Positions 25,688 through 32,658 of a stretch of DNA of 32,658 bases are shown in pieces. Under the pieces are notes generated by a model. That model ran no database searches. It was given only the letters and a program-made list of their open reading frames with translations, and had not been told where the DNA came from. The position numbers and the translations under genes are program-made. Source of the stretch: Spirochaetaceae bacterium (GTDB taxonomy: Bacteria > Spirochaetota > Spirochaetia > B11-G9); contig JAUVLL010000003.1 in assembly GCA_030600745.1 (NCBI GenBank), positions 1 to 32,658 on the forward strand, written 5' to 3'. How positions within the stretch are numbered: position 1 is the first letter of the stretch; each line of letters starts with the position of its first letter.

Positions 25688-25861
25688 ATCATACTCCGGG
25701 CGTTACCCCTTTCATAAGGGGTCATGCTTTTCGGGGGTTCCGTATTTTATAGGGGCGAATATGGAATTCGCCCCTACAAAACACCGCCTGCGGCGCCCCT
25801 ACAATCATTAACGTATTGGCTAAGAAAGTTATTCAGCTGATCTATTAGTATTCTGATCATA
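25681..25861. repeat. Repeat-like element between 13-bp direct repeats
   Basis: TATTCTGATCATA occurs at 25681-25693 and again at 25849-25861, bracketing 155 bp with no gene. The inner part is GC-richer than its surroundings. It holds two stems: ACCCCTT/AAGGGGT with a 4-base loop near 25710, and TAGGGGCGAAT (25750-25760) with ATTCGCCCCTA (25766-25776). CGCCCCTACAA is then repeated directly at 25769-25779 and 25794-25804, with GCC-TGC-GGC between. This looks like a dispersed REP/MITE-type insertion with a target-site-like duplication. No terminal inverted repeats abut the direct repeats. The stems may also end transcription coming from the hsdR-ygjP unit. Confidence 0.6.
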
Positions 25862-25868
25862 ACACATT

Positions 25869-26585
25869 CTATACTATCCTCACTTCAATATTTTCATTCA
25901 GATAATCCCGCCACTTTTTCCAGTCAGGATATACTCTGGAAAGTAGAGCATAAAACCTTGAGCTATGATTATGCTCTTTTGTATGGCACAGTTCATGGAA
26001 GATAACATAATCAATGCATACTTTAGGTGCAGAAACAAGTTTTGGATTCAAAAAAATCTTTCCCTCCCTTGTACAACTTCCCCAGCGCTTCGCCATTATC
26101 TTTACCTGCCAGACAGGTTCCTTTTTAATGCCTATTACTGCAGAAACTTTTATACATTCCATAAATCGCTCTTTAAATATCTGCAGGCTCCTCTCTCGAA
26201 ACCAATTTAGAAGAAGCTTCTCCCTTTGTTCAATGGAATGAGATTCTGGTGCAGAAAGATGAAATCTTCCATTTTTCAGCTTAACATAAGGCTTTCCTGC
26301 AAGAACCTTAAGCCTGTACTGCTTACCCAGATATCGGAATGTCTCACCTGTTTGATATTTCGGCTTTGGCTGAGACGGCTGTAATCGTGAAAACTCCAGT
26401 CGTTTCTTATATATCCATGGAGCACGCTTCTTGACTTTCTGCAGAACTTCATTAAGATCCACATACTCCGGAGCTACAACTTCTATATGCTGATCCGGAT
26501 AAACATGGATTGCAAGTGTTTTTCTATTTCTTCTATCAAGACTGAATTCAATATCTGTTGTACCGTATTGTATTTTATAATTCAC
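25869..26585 (-). CDS. YgjP/SprT-like metallopeptidase-fold protein
   Basis: DUF45 (YgjP-like) protein of 238 residues with zinc-peptidase signatures: HELCH at residues 197-201 followed by HNHSSRFYALLSRVYPDW, plus the family's RWGSC motif (167-171) just before. The N-terminal RRNRKTLAIHVYPD segment is also typical. The frame stays open to a TTG at 26627, but I prefer GTG 26585, which overlaps the hsdR 3' end by 11 bp; there is no ATG near the front. From memory, genes of this family often sit directly after hsdR in type I restriction operons. What the protein does there is not known; a peptidase role is predicted only from the motif. Confidence 0.82.
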   Translation of the reverse strand: MNYKIQYGTTDIEFSLDRRNRKTLAIHVYPDQHIEVVAPEYVDLNEVLQKVKKRAPWIYKKRLEFSRLQPSQPKPKYQTGETFRYLGKQYRLKVLAGKPYVKLKNGRFHLSAPESHSIEQREKLLLNWFRERSLQIFKERFMECIKVSAVIGIKKEPVWQVKIMAKRWGSCTREGKIFLNPKLVSAPKVCIDYVIFHELCHTKEHNHSSRFYALLSRVYPDWKKWRDYLNENIEVRIV

Positions 26586-29500
26586 GGCTCTTTGCAATCT
26601 CCAGTGTTTGCTCAATGATTCTATCAATTACCTCATAACTCCACTTAAGATCAAAATTGCCTTTAATTTGAAGTAAATAATCTTCAATATCATTGAACAT
26701 TTGATTATGAACACCCGGATCATGAACCCAGTCTCTTTTTTCCAGGTTTTTAATTATTGTATCTATTTTTACTGCTGCATCAGCTCCAAGGTAAGCAGGA
26801 GCAGTCTCTTTAACCATACCATCAGGAAGTTCTTCCAATACTACGCGATAATATGGACGTGCCGATTCATGTTGCTTTAACTTATCCGGTATATCAGAAG
26901 AACCTTTTGTTCTCATTTCATCCATAGCCTCTCTAATACGGTTAAGATAATTTGCGTCTGATAGTCTTTTAGCTCTATGTTCAGCAATTGCTGCATTTAT
27001 TATTTCTGATAATTTTTTATAGAGTAATGGATCTTCCTGCATTTTATCATGAATAGTTTTTCTCATTCTTGCTGCTATTGTATCTGCTTTAGCTGCATCT
27101 CCTTCAACCCCTCCAATTTCCCGCTCAAAATCTTCTATATTAAACAAATCAACAGGTTCAACAATTTGTTTTACAATCTTTGCTCCAATGTATTTATTCA
27201 CCATGTTCCTGATTTGTACTTCATAGGATGAATAATCTACAGTCTCACCATATCGCTGTTTTACCGTATTTCTTAGTGAAAGAAACATTTTTAGATCATC
27301 TTTATATCGTTGGATAGACGCAAGTGAAGTGTCCTCGTGAAACCTGGCGTTTCCAAGAGCCAATCTCAATGTATTAGCAAATACCCGAAGTGAATCATAA
27401 AATTTCTGTCGTGTATCTTCAGGTTCCAGATGAAGCTGCATCGCCTCAGTGTCTGATTTATTTTTGACAGAATTAAATACTTCCCGGACATTAGTATGAT
27501 ATTGAGCCAGTTTTCCTATTTCTTCGAGAACATTTGTAATTATTCCATCAACATCTTCCCTGTCAAAACCTTCCTCTTCAAGAGCTTTGTAGAGTTCAAT
27601 GGCATCATTAAGCTGACCGAAAACACCTCGATAATCGATAATAAGCCCATATTCTTTACCGTCATACAGTCGATTCACCCTGGCGATAGCCTGCAGAATA
27701 TTGTGTTCTTTTAAGCGCTTATCTATGTAGAGTACTGCATTTCTAGGAGCATCAAATCCGGTGAGAAGCTTATCGATTACTATAATAATTCCCGGTTCAT
27801 CGGATTTTTTAAATCGTTCAATAAGCGTATCCTGATATACTTTCGCTGAGCCGAACTGATCCATCATGGATTTCCAGAATCTTTGGACTTCCGGAATATC
27901 GGCTTCATCAACCTCAGAATGATCTTCCCTTGTGTCAGGAGGGGACATGATGACTGCTGTTGAAAGCCCTCCAAAATCATCAAAATACTTTTTATATTTT
28001 ATAGCTTCCTGCCTGGATGATACTGCAAACTGACCCTTTAGCCCTGAGTTTTTATAATCAGTTGTAAAGTGCTGGATGATATCATATGCAATTTCCTGAA
28101 GACGTTCTTCTGATTTTGTTAACTCTTCTTCCCGGCGGAATTTCTTCTTCAAATCTATTTTTTGATCTTCTGTTAAATCTTTTGCAATACGTTCAAACCA
28201 CTTATCAATCTGCTTCTTATCTCCTCTAAGCTCACTCATTCTCCCTTCATATATAAGGCGTGTAACTGCACCATCGGTAACGGCCTGATTCATTGAATAA
28301 GAATGGATGAATCCACCAAATTTAGCTGCTGTACTTTTTTCTTTCTTTAATAATGGAGTTCCTGTAAAGCCAATATAACAGGCGTTTGGGAATACTCTCT
28401 TCATACTGGCATTGGCAACACCGTATTGTGACCGGTGGCTTTCATCTACCAGGACAAAGATATTCCTGCTTTCCGATTTAAGTTTGTTTTTACGCAAACC
28501 AGCTTCAAACTTATCTATAATTGTAGTTATGATATTAGCTTTATTCTGTTCAATAAGACGAAAAAGATTTTCGCCGCTGGTTGCTTTTTTAACTTCTTTA
28601 CCACAGTTTTTGAAAGTCTTATAAATCTGATCATCAAGGTCCACTCTGTCAGTTACAAGAATGACCTTTGGATCAATAATTGATGGATTAAGGCTGATTG
28701 CTTTTGCCAGTAATACCATGGTAATCGACTTGCCCGAACCTGTTGTATGCCAGATAACACCTCCTGGACGTAGAGAATCCCCTGCTACATTGGTAATCCT
28801 GATAATTGTATCCTTAATGGCAAAATACTGCTGATATCTTGGAACTTTCTTTATCTTATTATCATAAACAACATAACTATGTGTAATTTCAAGGAGCCTC
28901 TTGGGCTTAAGAAGGCTGAATATTGTCTTATCCTGTACTGATGGTATTCTTTTCCCTGCACTCATGATTTCAAGCATTTTATTCTTCTGCCAGTCATCCC
29001 GTTCATTGAATAGATATTGAATATTTTCGCCATCAAGCTTCTTATTAATTGAATGATTCAGCCTCTTTTTGTCCTCATTACTATAGTCCTCTTTCCAGAC
29101 AGACCAGAATTTTAGAGGAGTTCCGGCTGTCCCATACATCGCCTGATTTTGGCTTAGAGAAAAAAGAAGCTGAGAATAAACAAACAGATGAGGTATTTCA
29201 TCTGCAGATTGGTTTCGAATATGCTGGCTTATGCCTTCTTTAATGGAATTCTTTTTATCCGGTCTTTTGCATTCTATTACGGCCAGAGGTATTCCATTTA
29301 CAAAGACTATAATATCAGGACGACGAGTCTGGTTGCTATGACGTCTTTCAATAATAAATTCATCGCAAACGTGAAAAACATTTTCCTGGGGATTCTCCCA
29401 ATCGATGTACTTCAGGGAAAAACTTCTGGTGTACCCTGCAATAGTCTGCTCAAAGCTTTTGCCAAGAGTTATAAGATCATACACTTGTTCATTTGTGGTT

Positions 29501-29769
29501 ATAAGGCTGTCAAATGGAATATCCCTAAGCTCCTGAACAGCCTTTTCAATATTGGCATCGGAGAATGTATGTGTCTTACCTTTAAATGTGAAAGAGTTAA
29601 TTTTATGCAGCTGTTTCTTAAGTATTGTATCCAGAACCGGTTGACTGAATTTATCGCTGCGAAGCTTCCTGGCAACCGATGGCGGGATATATTCATAACC
29701 CAGATTTATGAGCTGATGGAGAGCTGGAATTAGTGAGATAAAGTCTTCCTGGTATTCTGATACAGACAT
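26575..29769 (-). CDS. hsdR: Type I restriction enzyme, R subunit
   Basis: Motor and nuclease subunit of a type I restriction-modification complex, 1064 residues, full length. The N-terminal RecB-like nuclease has PDIIVFVNG (151-159) and IECKRPD (165-171), supplying the D...ExK site. The SF2 helicase has Walker A HTTGSGKSIT (341-350), DESH (442-445), GFTGTPL (468-474) and the motif VI-like QAIARVNR (693-700). The C-terminal helical region is present. HsdR needs HsdM and HsdS to form the enzyme; neither is in this window. The ATG has a GGGAG site. The upstream neighbours are a PIN and an XRE-ImmA protein rather than hsd genes. A diverged 22-codon copy of the hsdR 5' end is at 32462-32527. Confidence 0.96.
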   Translation of the reverse strand: MSVSEYQEDFISLIPALHQLINLGYEYIPPSVARKLRSDKFSQPVLDTILKKQLHKINSFTFKGKTHTFSDANIEKAVQELRDIPFDSLITTNEQVYDLITLGKSFEQTIAGYTRSFSLKYIDWENPQENVFHVCDEFIIERRHSNQTRRPDIIVFVNGIPLAVIECKRPDKKNSIKEGISQHIRNQSADEIPHLFVYSQLLFSLSQNQAMYGTAGTPLKFWSVWKEDYSNEDKKRLNHSINKKLDGENIQYLFNERDDWQKNKMLEIMSAGKRIPSVQDKTIFSLLKPKRLLEITHSYVVYDNKIKKVPRYQQYFAIKDTIIRITNVAGDSLRPGGVIWHTTGSGKSITMVLLAKAISLNPSIIDPKVILVTDRVDLDDQIYKTFKNCGKEVKKATSGENLFRLIEQNKANIITTIIDKFEAGLRKNKLKSESRNIFVLVDESHRSQYGVANASMKRVFPNACYIGFTGTPLLKKEKSTAAKFGGFIHSYSMNQAVTDGAVTRLIYEGRMSELRGDKKQIDKWFERIAKDLTEDQKIDLKKKFRREEELTKSEERLQEIAYDIIQHFTTDYKNSGLKGQFAVSSRQEAIKYKKYFDDFGGLSTAVIMSPPDTREDHSEVDEADIPEVQRFWKSMMDQFGSAKVYQDTLIERFKKSDEPGIIIVIDKLLTGFDAPRNAVLYIDKRLKEHNILQAIARVNRLYDGKEYGLIIDYRGVFGQLNDAIELYKALEEEGFDREDVDGIITNVLEEIGKLAQYHTNVREVFNSVKNKSDTEAMQLHLEPEDTRQKFYDSLRVFANTLRLALGNARFHEDTSLASIQRYKDDLKMFLSLRNTVKQRYGETVDYSSYEVQIRNMVNKYIGAKIVKQIVEPVDLFNIEDFEREIGGVEGDAAKADTIAARMRKTIHDKMQEDPLLYKKLSEIINAAIAEHRAKRLSDANYLNRIREAMDEMRTKGSSDIPDKLKQHESARPYYRVVLEELPDGMVKETAPAYLGADAAVKIDTIIKNLEKRDWVHDPGVHNQMFNDIEDYLLQIKGNFDLKWSYEVIDRIIEQTLEIAKSREL

Positions 29770-29810
29770 TGATGCTCCCTTTATTAAATAGTTTGATTCT
29801 CTGTAAATTT

Positions 29811-29839
29811 AGTATAACAAAGAGGTATATTATTATCAT
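29811..29839 (-). promoter_or_regulatory. Weak candidate promoter of hsdR
   Basis: On the minus strand ATGATA (29834-29839), 17-base spacer, TATACT (29811-29816), 42 bases before the hsdR ATG. Both boxes match 4-5 of 6; read-through from the PIN gene is also possible. Confidence 0.3.
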
Positions 29840-29844
29840 TCATT

Positions 29845-30333
29845 TTATTCCGGAAGTAAATCATAAAAATCTTCCAGGATTTTTGAACTTATTTCTCTGT
29901 TTGTTTCTGATATCTTGTTTGCGATTGTTTTTGCTCTTCTTTTAGATATTAAACCGGTTTCAACCAATTCAGCTATTAACTTCAATCCTCTAACCACTTC
30001 AATCCCGTTATTCAAGCATTCTTTACGTAGTTTACTGTCATTTGTTGCACAAATCCAGTTATTTTTATGCGCTAGAATGAAACAAACTGTATCCTGCAGA
30101 GAACAACCCTGTAAGGTTTCTCCAGCTTTCGCCAACACTTCAATAGGGACAGGAATAACTGTTATTCCAAACTCAGACGCTTCCATCTCACTTAGTTGAT
30201 TGACCTCAGCTAAAATAATATCTGGTACAATAAATTTCGAATAAATACTTACTTTTTCCAGTACTTGTTTATCAGCATTACAATAATCTATCAAAATATT
30301 TGCATCACATATTATAATTTTCTCTTTCCTCAA
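29845..30333 (-). CDS. PIN-domain protein, putative toxin nuclease
   Basis: PIN-fold protein of 162 residues. The acidic pattern of a metal-dependent RNase is present: Asp10 in ICDANILID (Asn12), Glu43 (IILAEVNQL), Asp81 (LQDTVCFILA) and Asp99 (ATNDSKLRKE). Its ATG overlaps the stop of the XRE-ImmA gene by 4 bp, so the two are co-translated. XRE/ImmA (COG2856)-PIN pairs are known from genomic surveys as predicted toxin-antitoxin modules, with the PIN protein as toxin. It is followed after 75 bp by hsdR. Toxicity and target RNA are inference. Confidence 0.82.
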   Translation of the reverse strand: MRKEKIIICDANILIDYCNADKQVLEKVSIYSKFIVPDIILAEVNQLSEMEASEFGITVIPVPIEVLAKAGETLQGCSLQDTVCFILAHKNNWICATNDSKLRKECLNNGIEVVRGLKLIAELVETGLISKRRAKTIANKISETNREISSKILEDFYDLLPE

Positions 30334-31454
30334 AGGCAGACCTTCCAGCTGTTATTAAGCTCACGTATTTCGTCTAATGACAGCTTTAAAATTTCAGCAG
30401 CTCTATTCAGAGAGATCTCTTCTTTTTCATAAGCTTCTCTTACCATCTTATACAGTCTGTCTTCCACGAAATCATATGAAGATAAAGGATCCGGTTCTTT
30501 TTCTTTGTCTTCTGCTAATGACAAAGGCTCATAATGGTTCTTCAGTGATATCTTATACTTTTTCTTAACAGCCTGAGTAAATTGTGGATATACTTGTCTC
30601 TGGTCTAAATCAAAGTGAGAAATAAATCTATAGAGTACAGTTTTATAACTTACACGGTATTTTCTTTTAATATGAAGAACAGCATCCACCCAATGTAATC
30701 CTTTGGATTCATCCCATTCACGCAGGAAACCTTCTTCTGGCATAAGAAAATAGCCGGCAAAGATGTTGGCTTCTTTTTCTTCGCTATCCATTTCATCTTT
30801 TTCTTTTTGATCATAGGAATCAGAATGTATTAGCAGGTGTCCCAACTCATGAACAACAGTAAATATTCGCCTTTCAATGCTAATTACTTCCGATATATTT
30901 ACTGCAATAGCAGGACCGCCATCCTGCTGTCCTATAGAGAAGCCAAAGAAATTTTTTAAACCAAAGGCAGATAAATGGAATTTAATACCCCACTTTTCCA
31001 GAAGACCAATAACATCAGTTACCGGTTCCATGGTCCCAAGACCGATCATTTTTCTTAATTTATTAGCAACCTTTACAGGATCTTTTTCAGCAATTTCAGG
31101 AAAATCCAGAGGTGCCATTTTTAATAATTCCTGTAAATAATTATAATCCTTCAGCCATTGATCCACATTATATATTATCTGTTCTCTGAGGTTATCCTCT
31201 TGTTTAGTAAGTCTCCGGTTAGTTCGAAAGCGAAGAGACTTAAATTCCGGTGGATCAGCAATAATATCCTTGATATCGACATCCAGAACTTTCGCAAACC
31301 GGATTAAATTTGCAGATTTCGGTTGCGATTTGCTGTTTTCTATGTTGCTGTAGGCAACACGGGATAAACCGCATTTATCAGCCATATCCTGCATATTAAG
31401 ATTATTGGCTTTTCGCAGGCGGTGCAGGTTGGCAGCTATATGTTCAATAGCCAT
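30330..31454 (-). CDS. XRE-HTH protein with ImmA/IrrE metallopeptidase domain
   Basis: Two-domain regulator of 374 residues. An N-terminal XRE helix-turn-helix (about residues 8-60) contains NMQDMADKCGLSRVAYSNIE. The middle is an ImmA/IrrE (COG2856) zinc-peptidase domain with HELGH (202-206) and the third ligand Glu228 in EKEANIFAGYFLMP. Such proteins repress their own promoter and can be relieved by proteolysis. Upstream lies a near-consensus promoter overlapped by two inverted repeats. The gene is coupled to the PIN gene, fitting an antitoxin role. The C-terminal segment RAAEILKLSLDEIRELN looks like a further small HTH. Confidence 0.9.
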   Translation of the reverse strand: MAIEHIAANLHRLRKANNLNMQDMADKCGLSRVAYSNIENSKSQPKSANLIRFAKVLDVDIKDIIADPPEFKSLRFRTNRRLTKQEDNLREQIIYNVDQWLKDYNYLQELLKMAPLDFPEIAEKDPVKVANKLRKMIGLGTMEPVTDVIGLLEKWGIKFHLSAFGLKNFFGFSIGQQDGGPAIAVNISEVISIERRIFTVVHELGHLLIHSDSYDQKEKDEMDSEEKEANIFAGYFLMPEEGFLREWDESKGLHWVDAVLHIKRKYRVSYKTVLYRFISHFDLDQRQVYPQFTQAVKKKYKISLKNHYEPLSLAEDKEKEPDPLSSYDFVEDRLYKMVREAYEKEEISLNRAAEILKLSLDEIRELNNSWKVCL

Positions 31455-31482
31455 GTTTGTTCCCTTTTCTAGTATTATTTTT

Positions 31483-31519
31483 ACTTTACATATTTATACT
31501 ACTATCTATATTGTAAAGT
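31483..31519. promoter_or_regulatory. Inverted-repeat operator of the XRE-ImmA gene
   Basis: ACTTTACA (31483-31490) and TGTAAAGT (31512-31519) are perfect 8-bp inverted half-sites 21 bp apart. The distal one covers the -10 box and the proximal one lies just downstream of the start site, as expected for autorepression. Confidence 0.55.
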
Positions 31520-31538
31520 GCTCTTAACGTTAAGTCAA
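31510..31538 (-). promoter_or_regulatory. Near-consensus promoter of the XRE-ImmA/PIN module
   Basis: On the minus strand TTGACT (31533-31538), 17-base spacer, TACAAT (31510-31515); each box matches 5 of 6. A perfect palindrome, CTTAACGTTAAG (31523-31534), lies in the spacer and touches the -35 box. Confidence 0.75.
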
Positions 31539-31543
31539 GAAAA

Positions 31544-31999
31544 TTATTTATAGATTTCACTCTCAATTTTTCTAATCTGGTGGAGAGTCAGCTTGTGTTT
31601 GTTCTTTTCGAATTGTACGAAAAAGTTTTCCGGTTTATCCATTGATTGGATTAGATTACTTACTGCCTTTGAAGTTAAAGTTCCTTGTTCATAACATTTA
31701 AATGCTAATTCCTCTAATTCAAGTATTTTAGCAAAGGTCTTTTGGTTCGTGCCATATTTTTGTCTGATGGAGATAATCTCCTCAGGAAAGATTATATTCT
31801 CAAGTTTACGATATTCGTTATAACCGTTTGTCAAAGTAAAGCCCATTTGATCCATAGTTGCAAAGTCTTTTCCACAAACAGTACAAAGAGAGAACTCTGC
31901 TTCGGATTCAATTTCTATTCCCCGAATGATATTTTTTTCCATTTTTTTTATAATTTCAATTTCTCGAAATTCTTCGCAATATGGACACATACCGTTCAT
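31544..31999 (-). CDS. MqsA/YgiT-type zinc-finger HTH antitoxin-like protein
   Basis: Small regulator of 151 residues. An N-terminal zinc ribbon is formed by CPYC (residues 5-8) and CTVCGK (about 38-43). The C-terminal half resembles the XRE-like domain of MqsA-family antitoxins (IFPEEIISIRQKYGTNQKTF, then KPENFF). The frame opens at 32005, but GGAG abuts that codon directly. ATG 31999, six bases after the ribosome site, is the better start. No MqsR or other toxin gene is adjacent. It lies between the HigA-like gene and the XRE-ImmA promoter, on the same strand. It may be an orphan antitoxin or a regulator of the island. Confidence 0.75.
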   Translation of the reverse strand: MNGMCPYCEEFREIEIIKKMEKNIIRGIEIESEAEFSLCTVCGKDFATMDQMGFTLTNGYNEYRKLENIIFPEEIISIRQKYGTNQKTFAKILELEELAFKCYEQGTLTSKAVSNLIQSMDKPENFFVQFEKNKHKLTLHQIRKIESEIYK

Positions 32000-32046
32000 G
32001 ATCATCTCCTTATAATAACTTTGCTATTGTTATGGATTGAAGTAAG

Positions 32047-32364
32047 TTAAATCTCTTCGGGCTTGTTGCGTATCGAAACTGATAACTCACAATTCAACAC
32101 AGATGAGAATTGAGCCAGAGTTTCTATGGAAAAATTAACTTTTTCGTTCAGTACTCTGGATATATATTTACGGGACTTCCCCATCCTCTTTGCCAGTTCT
32201 ACCTGAGAAATATTCTCTTTTTCTAAAACCCACAAAATATCTTCTACTATCCTCCCTCTGGTATAACTTTCAATAAACTCAGGATCTTTCTCAAGCTCCA
32301 GATCCGGAAGGTGCTTAATCTCTTCAAGTGTTTCTGTTGTAGTTCTTTTAACTTTTTCTTTCAT
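32047..32364 (-). CDS. XRE-family HTH protein, HigA-like
   Basis: DNA-binding protein of 105 residues. The helix-turn-helix VELAKRMGKSRKYISRVLNE occupies about residues 55-74, followed by FSIETLAQFSSVLNCEL as in XRE/HigA-type antitoxins. An acidic N-terminal helical segment (EEIKHLPDLELEKDPEF) precedes it. No HigB-type toxin gene is adjacent: upstream is the inverted repeat and the hsdR remnant, downstream the zinc-finger HTH gene after 47 bp. AGG lies 6 bases before the ATG. It may be a remnant antitoxin or an island regulator. Confidence 0.78.
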   Translation of the reverse strand: MKEKVKRTTTETLEEIKHLPDLELEKDPEFIESYTRGRIVEDILWVLEKENISQVELAKRMGKSRKYISRVLNEKVNFSIETLAQFSSVLNCELSVSIRNKPEEI

Positions 32365-32406
32365 GTGATTGCCTCAGATGGGGAAAAAAAATGGTGCCCC
32401 CAGTTT

Positions 32407-32459
32407 TGATCAGCGACAATTACTTTTCCCGGCCAGGTATTTTTAATTGTCGCTGATCA
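32407..32459. repeat. Perfect 16-bp inverted repeat, possible mobile-element end
   Basis: TGATCAGCGACAATTA (32407-32422) and TAATTGTCGCTGATCA (32444-32459) are exact inverted copies separated by 21 bases that include GGCC. There is no T tract, so a terminator is unlikely. The right arm stops 2 bases from the point where similarity to the hsdR 5' end breaks off. The pattern reminds me of repeated ends of IS21-like elements, but this is from memory only and no transposase gene is present. Confidence 0.7.
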
Positions 32460-32461
32460 CA

Positions 32462-32527
32462 GTTTATCGGTAGGTGAATAGTTGGGAAACGTGATATAAA
32501 ATTTTCTCTATATTCTGATACAGACAC
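32462..32527 (-). pseudogene. 5' remnant of a second hsdR gene (22 codons)
   Basis: From a GTG at 32527 the minus strand reads VSVSEYRENFISRFPTIH followed by LPIN. The intact HsdR begins MSVSEYQEDFISLIPALH then QLIN. Fourteen of 22 residues are identical, and 16 bases (TATTCTGATACAGACA) match exactly at 32511-32526 and 29753-29768. Similarity ends at the inverted repeat, where the frame runs 13 more codons to a stop. GGAA lies upstream of the GTG as a ribosome site, and the preceding gene ends 11 bp away. This is a truncated, diverged hsdR allele. Confidence 0.72.
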
Positions 32528-32538
32528 CTAGTTATTCC

Positions 32539-32658
32539 TTATTTATATTCTATGAATGATATTTTTACTTTGAAATCCATCCTATTTAGATTTGAAACAA
32601 ATCCCTTTAGGTTAATTTTTGAAAATAATGGAATTGTAAAATTTCCATATCTATCCTT
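32539..32658 (-). CDS. 3' end of an unidentified gene, cut by the right edge
   Basis: An open frame of 39 codons enters from the right edge and ends at TAA 32539-32541. The end of the product reads NLNRMDFKVKISFIEYK; it is hydrophobic-basic with no motif I recognise. Its stop is followed after 11 bp by the GTG of the hsdR remnant, so it was probably the gene next to hsdR in an older operon. A restriction-system partner is possible but not shown. The frame is short enough that chance cannot be excluded. Confidence 0.45.
   Translation of the reverse strand, partial: KDRYGNFTIPLFSKINLKGFVSNLNRMDFKVKISFIEYK

Noticed and set aside
29188..29733. 181-codon plus-strand open frame inside hsdR
   Set aside because: It is antisense to the conserved HsdR N-terminal nuclease region and shows no domain or ribosome site.
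25681..32526. Shared 9-mer TATTCTGAT in the 13-bp direct repeats and at both hsdR 5' ends as one repeat family
   Set aside because: In the hsdR copies it encodes conserved residues, and flanking bases differ, so the match is probably chance.
1..32658. CRISPR array, tRNA or rRNA genes
   Set aside because: No regularly spaced repeats, cloverleaf-like sequences or rRNA segments were seen on either strand.

Overview
The window reads as bacterial chromosome of roughly 40% GC, densely coded, with strong AGGAG-type ribosome binding sites. The periplasmic binding protein has a signal peptide ending in a short 'ANGEKD' stretch, a form I associate with Spirochaetales. I therefore suggest a free-living anaerobic spirochaete, but this is tentative, because there is no rRNA or other marker gene here.

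Layout. (1) 1-9202, minus strand: one tightly packed nine-gene operon. From its promoter near 9240 it reads livH-livM-livG-livF, a YtcJ-type amidohydrolase, a PreA-like dihydropyrimidine-dehydrogenase-family Fe-S protein, a Gfo/Idh/MocA oxidoreductase, a LacI-type regulator and a KDPG/KHG aldolase cut by the left edge. (2) 9469-12508, plus strand, divergent: the cognate Liv-type binding protein, a strong terminator hairpin, then a NagB-family protein and a D-2-hydroxyacid dehydrogenase. The two divergent units each carry one copy of the same 14-bp LacI-type operator in opposite orientation. (3) 12582-17698, minus strand: a redox operon with an OYE-type flavin oxidoreductase, a LacI regulator broken by an in-frame TAA, a fumarate-reductase-like flavoprotein and a URO-D-family protein. 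A short-chain dehydrogenase is transcribed divergently from a shared promoter/operator. (4) 18570-25627: a ROK regulator, divergent Gfo/Idh dehydrogenase and class III aminotransferase, a sugar isomerase/epimerase-type TIM barrel divergent from nagA, and a second D-2-hydroxyacid dehydrogenase closely related to the first.

Together regions 1-4 look like a catabolic supercluster. Uptake is by a Liv-type transporter. Hydrolysis and deacetylation would be by the amidohydrolase and NagA, and deamination or transamination by the NagB-like protein and the aminotransferase. Several dehydrogenases follow, and aldol cleavage would be by the KDPG aldolase. An N-acylated amino-sugar (acid) or related amide is a reasonable guess for the substrate, but the sequence does not establish it.

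(5) 25628-25868 is a gene-free boundary holding a repeat-like element between 13-bp direct repeats. (6) 25869-32658, minus strand, is a defence/toxin-antitoxin island. It has a YgjP-type metallopeptidase-like gene, hsdR without hsdM or hsdS in view, a PIN-domain protein overlapping an XRE-ImmA/IrrE protein with a clear self-regulated promoter, and two antitoxin-like HTH genes. Near the right edge is a perfect 16-bp inverted repeat abutting a 22-codon remnant of a second hsdR, followed by the 3' end of an unidentified gene.
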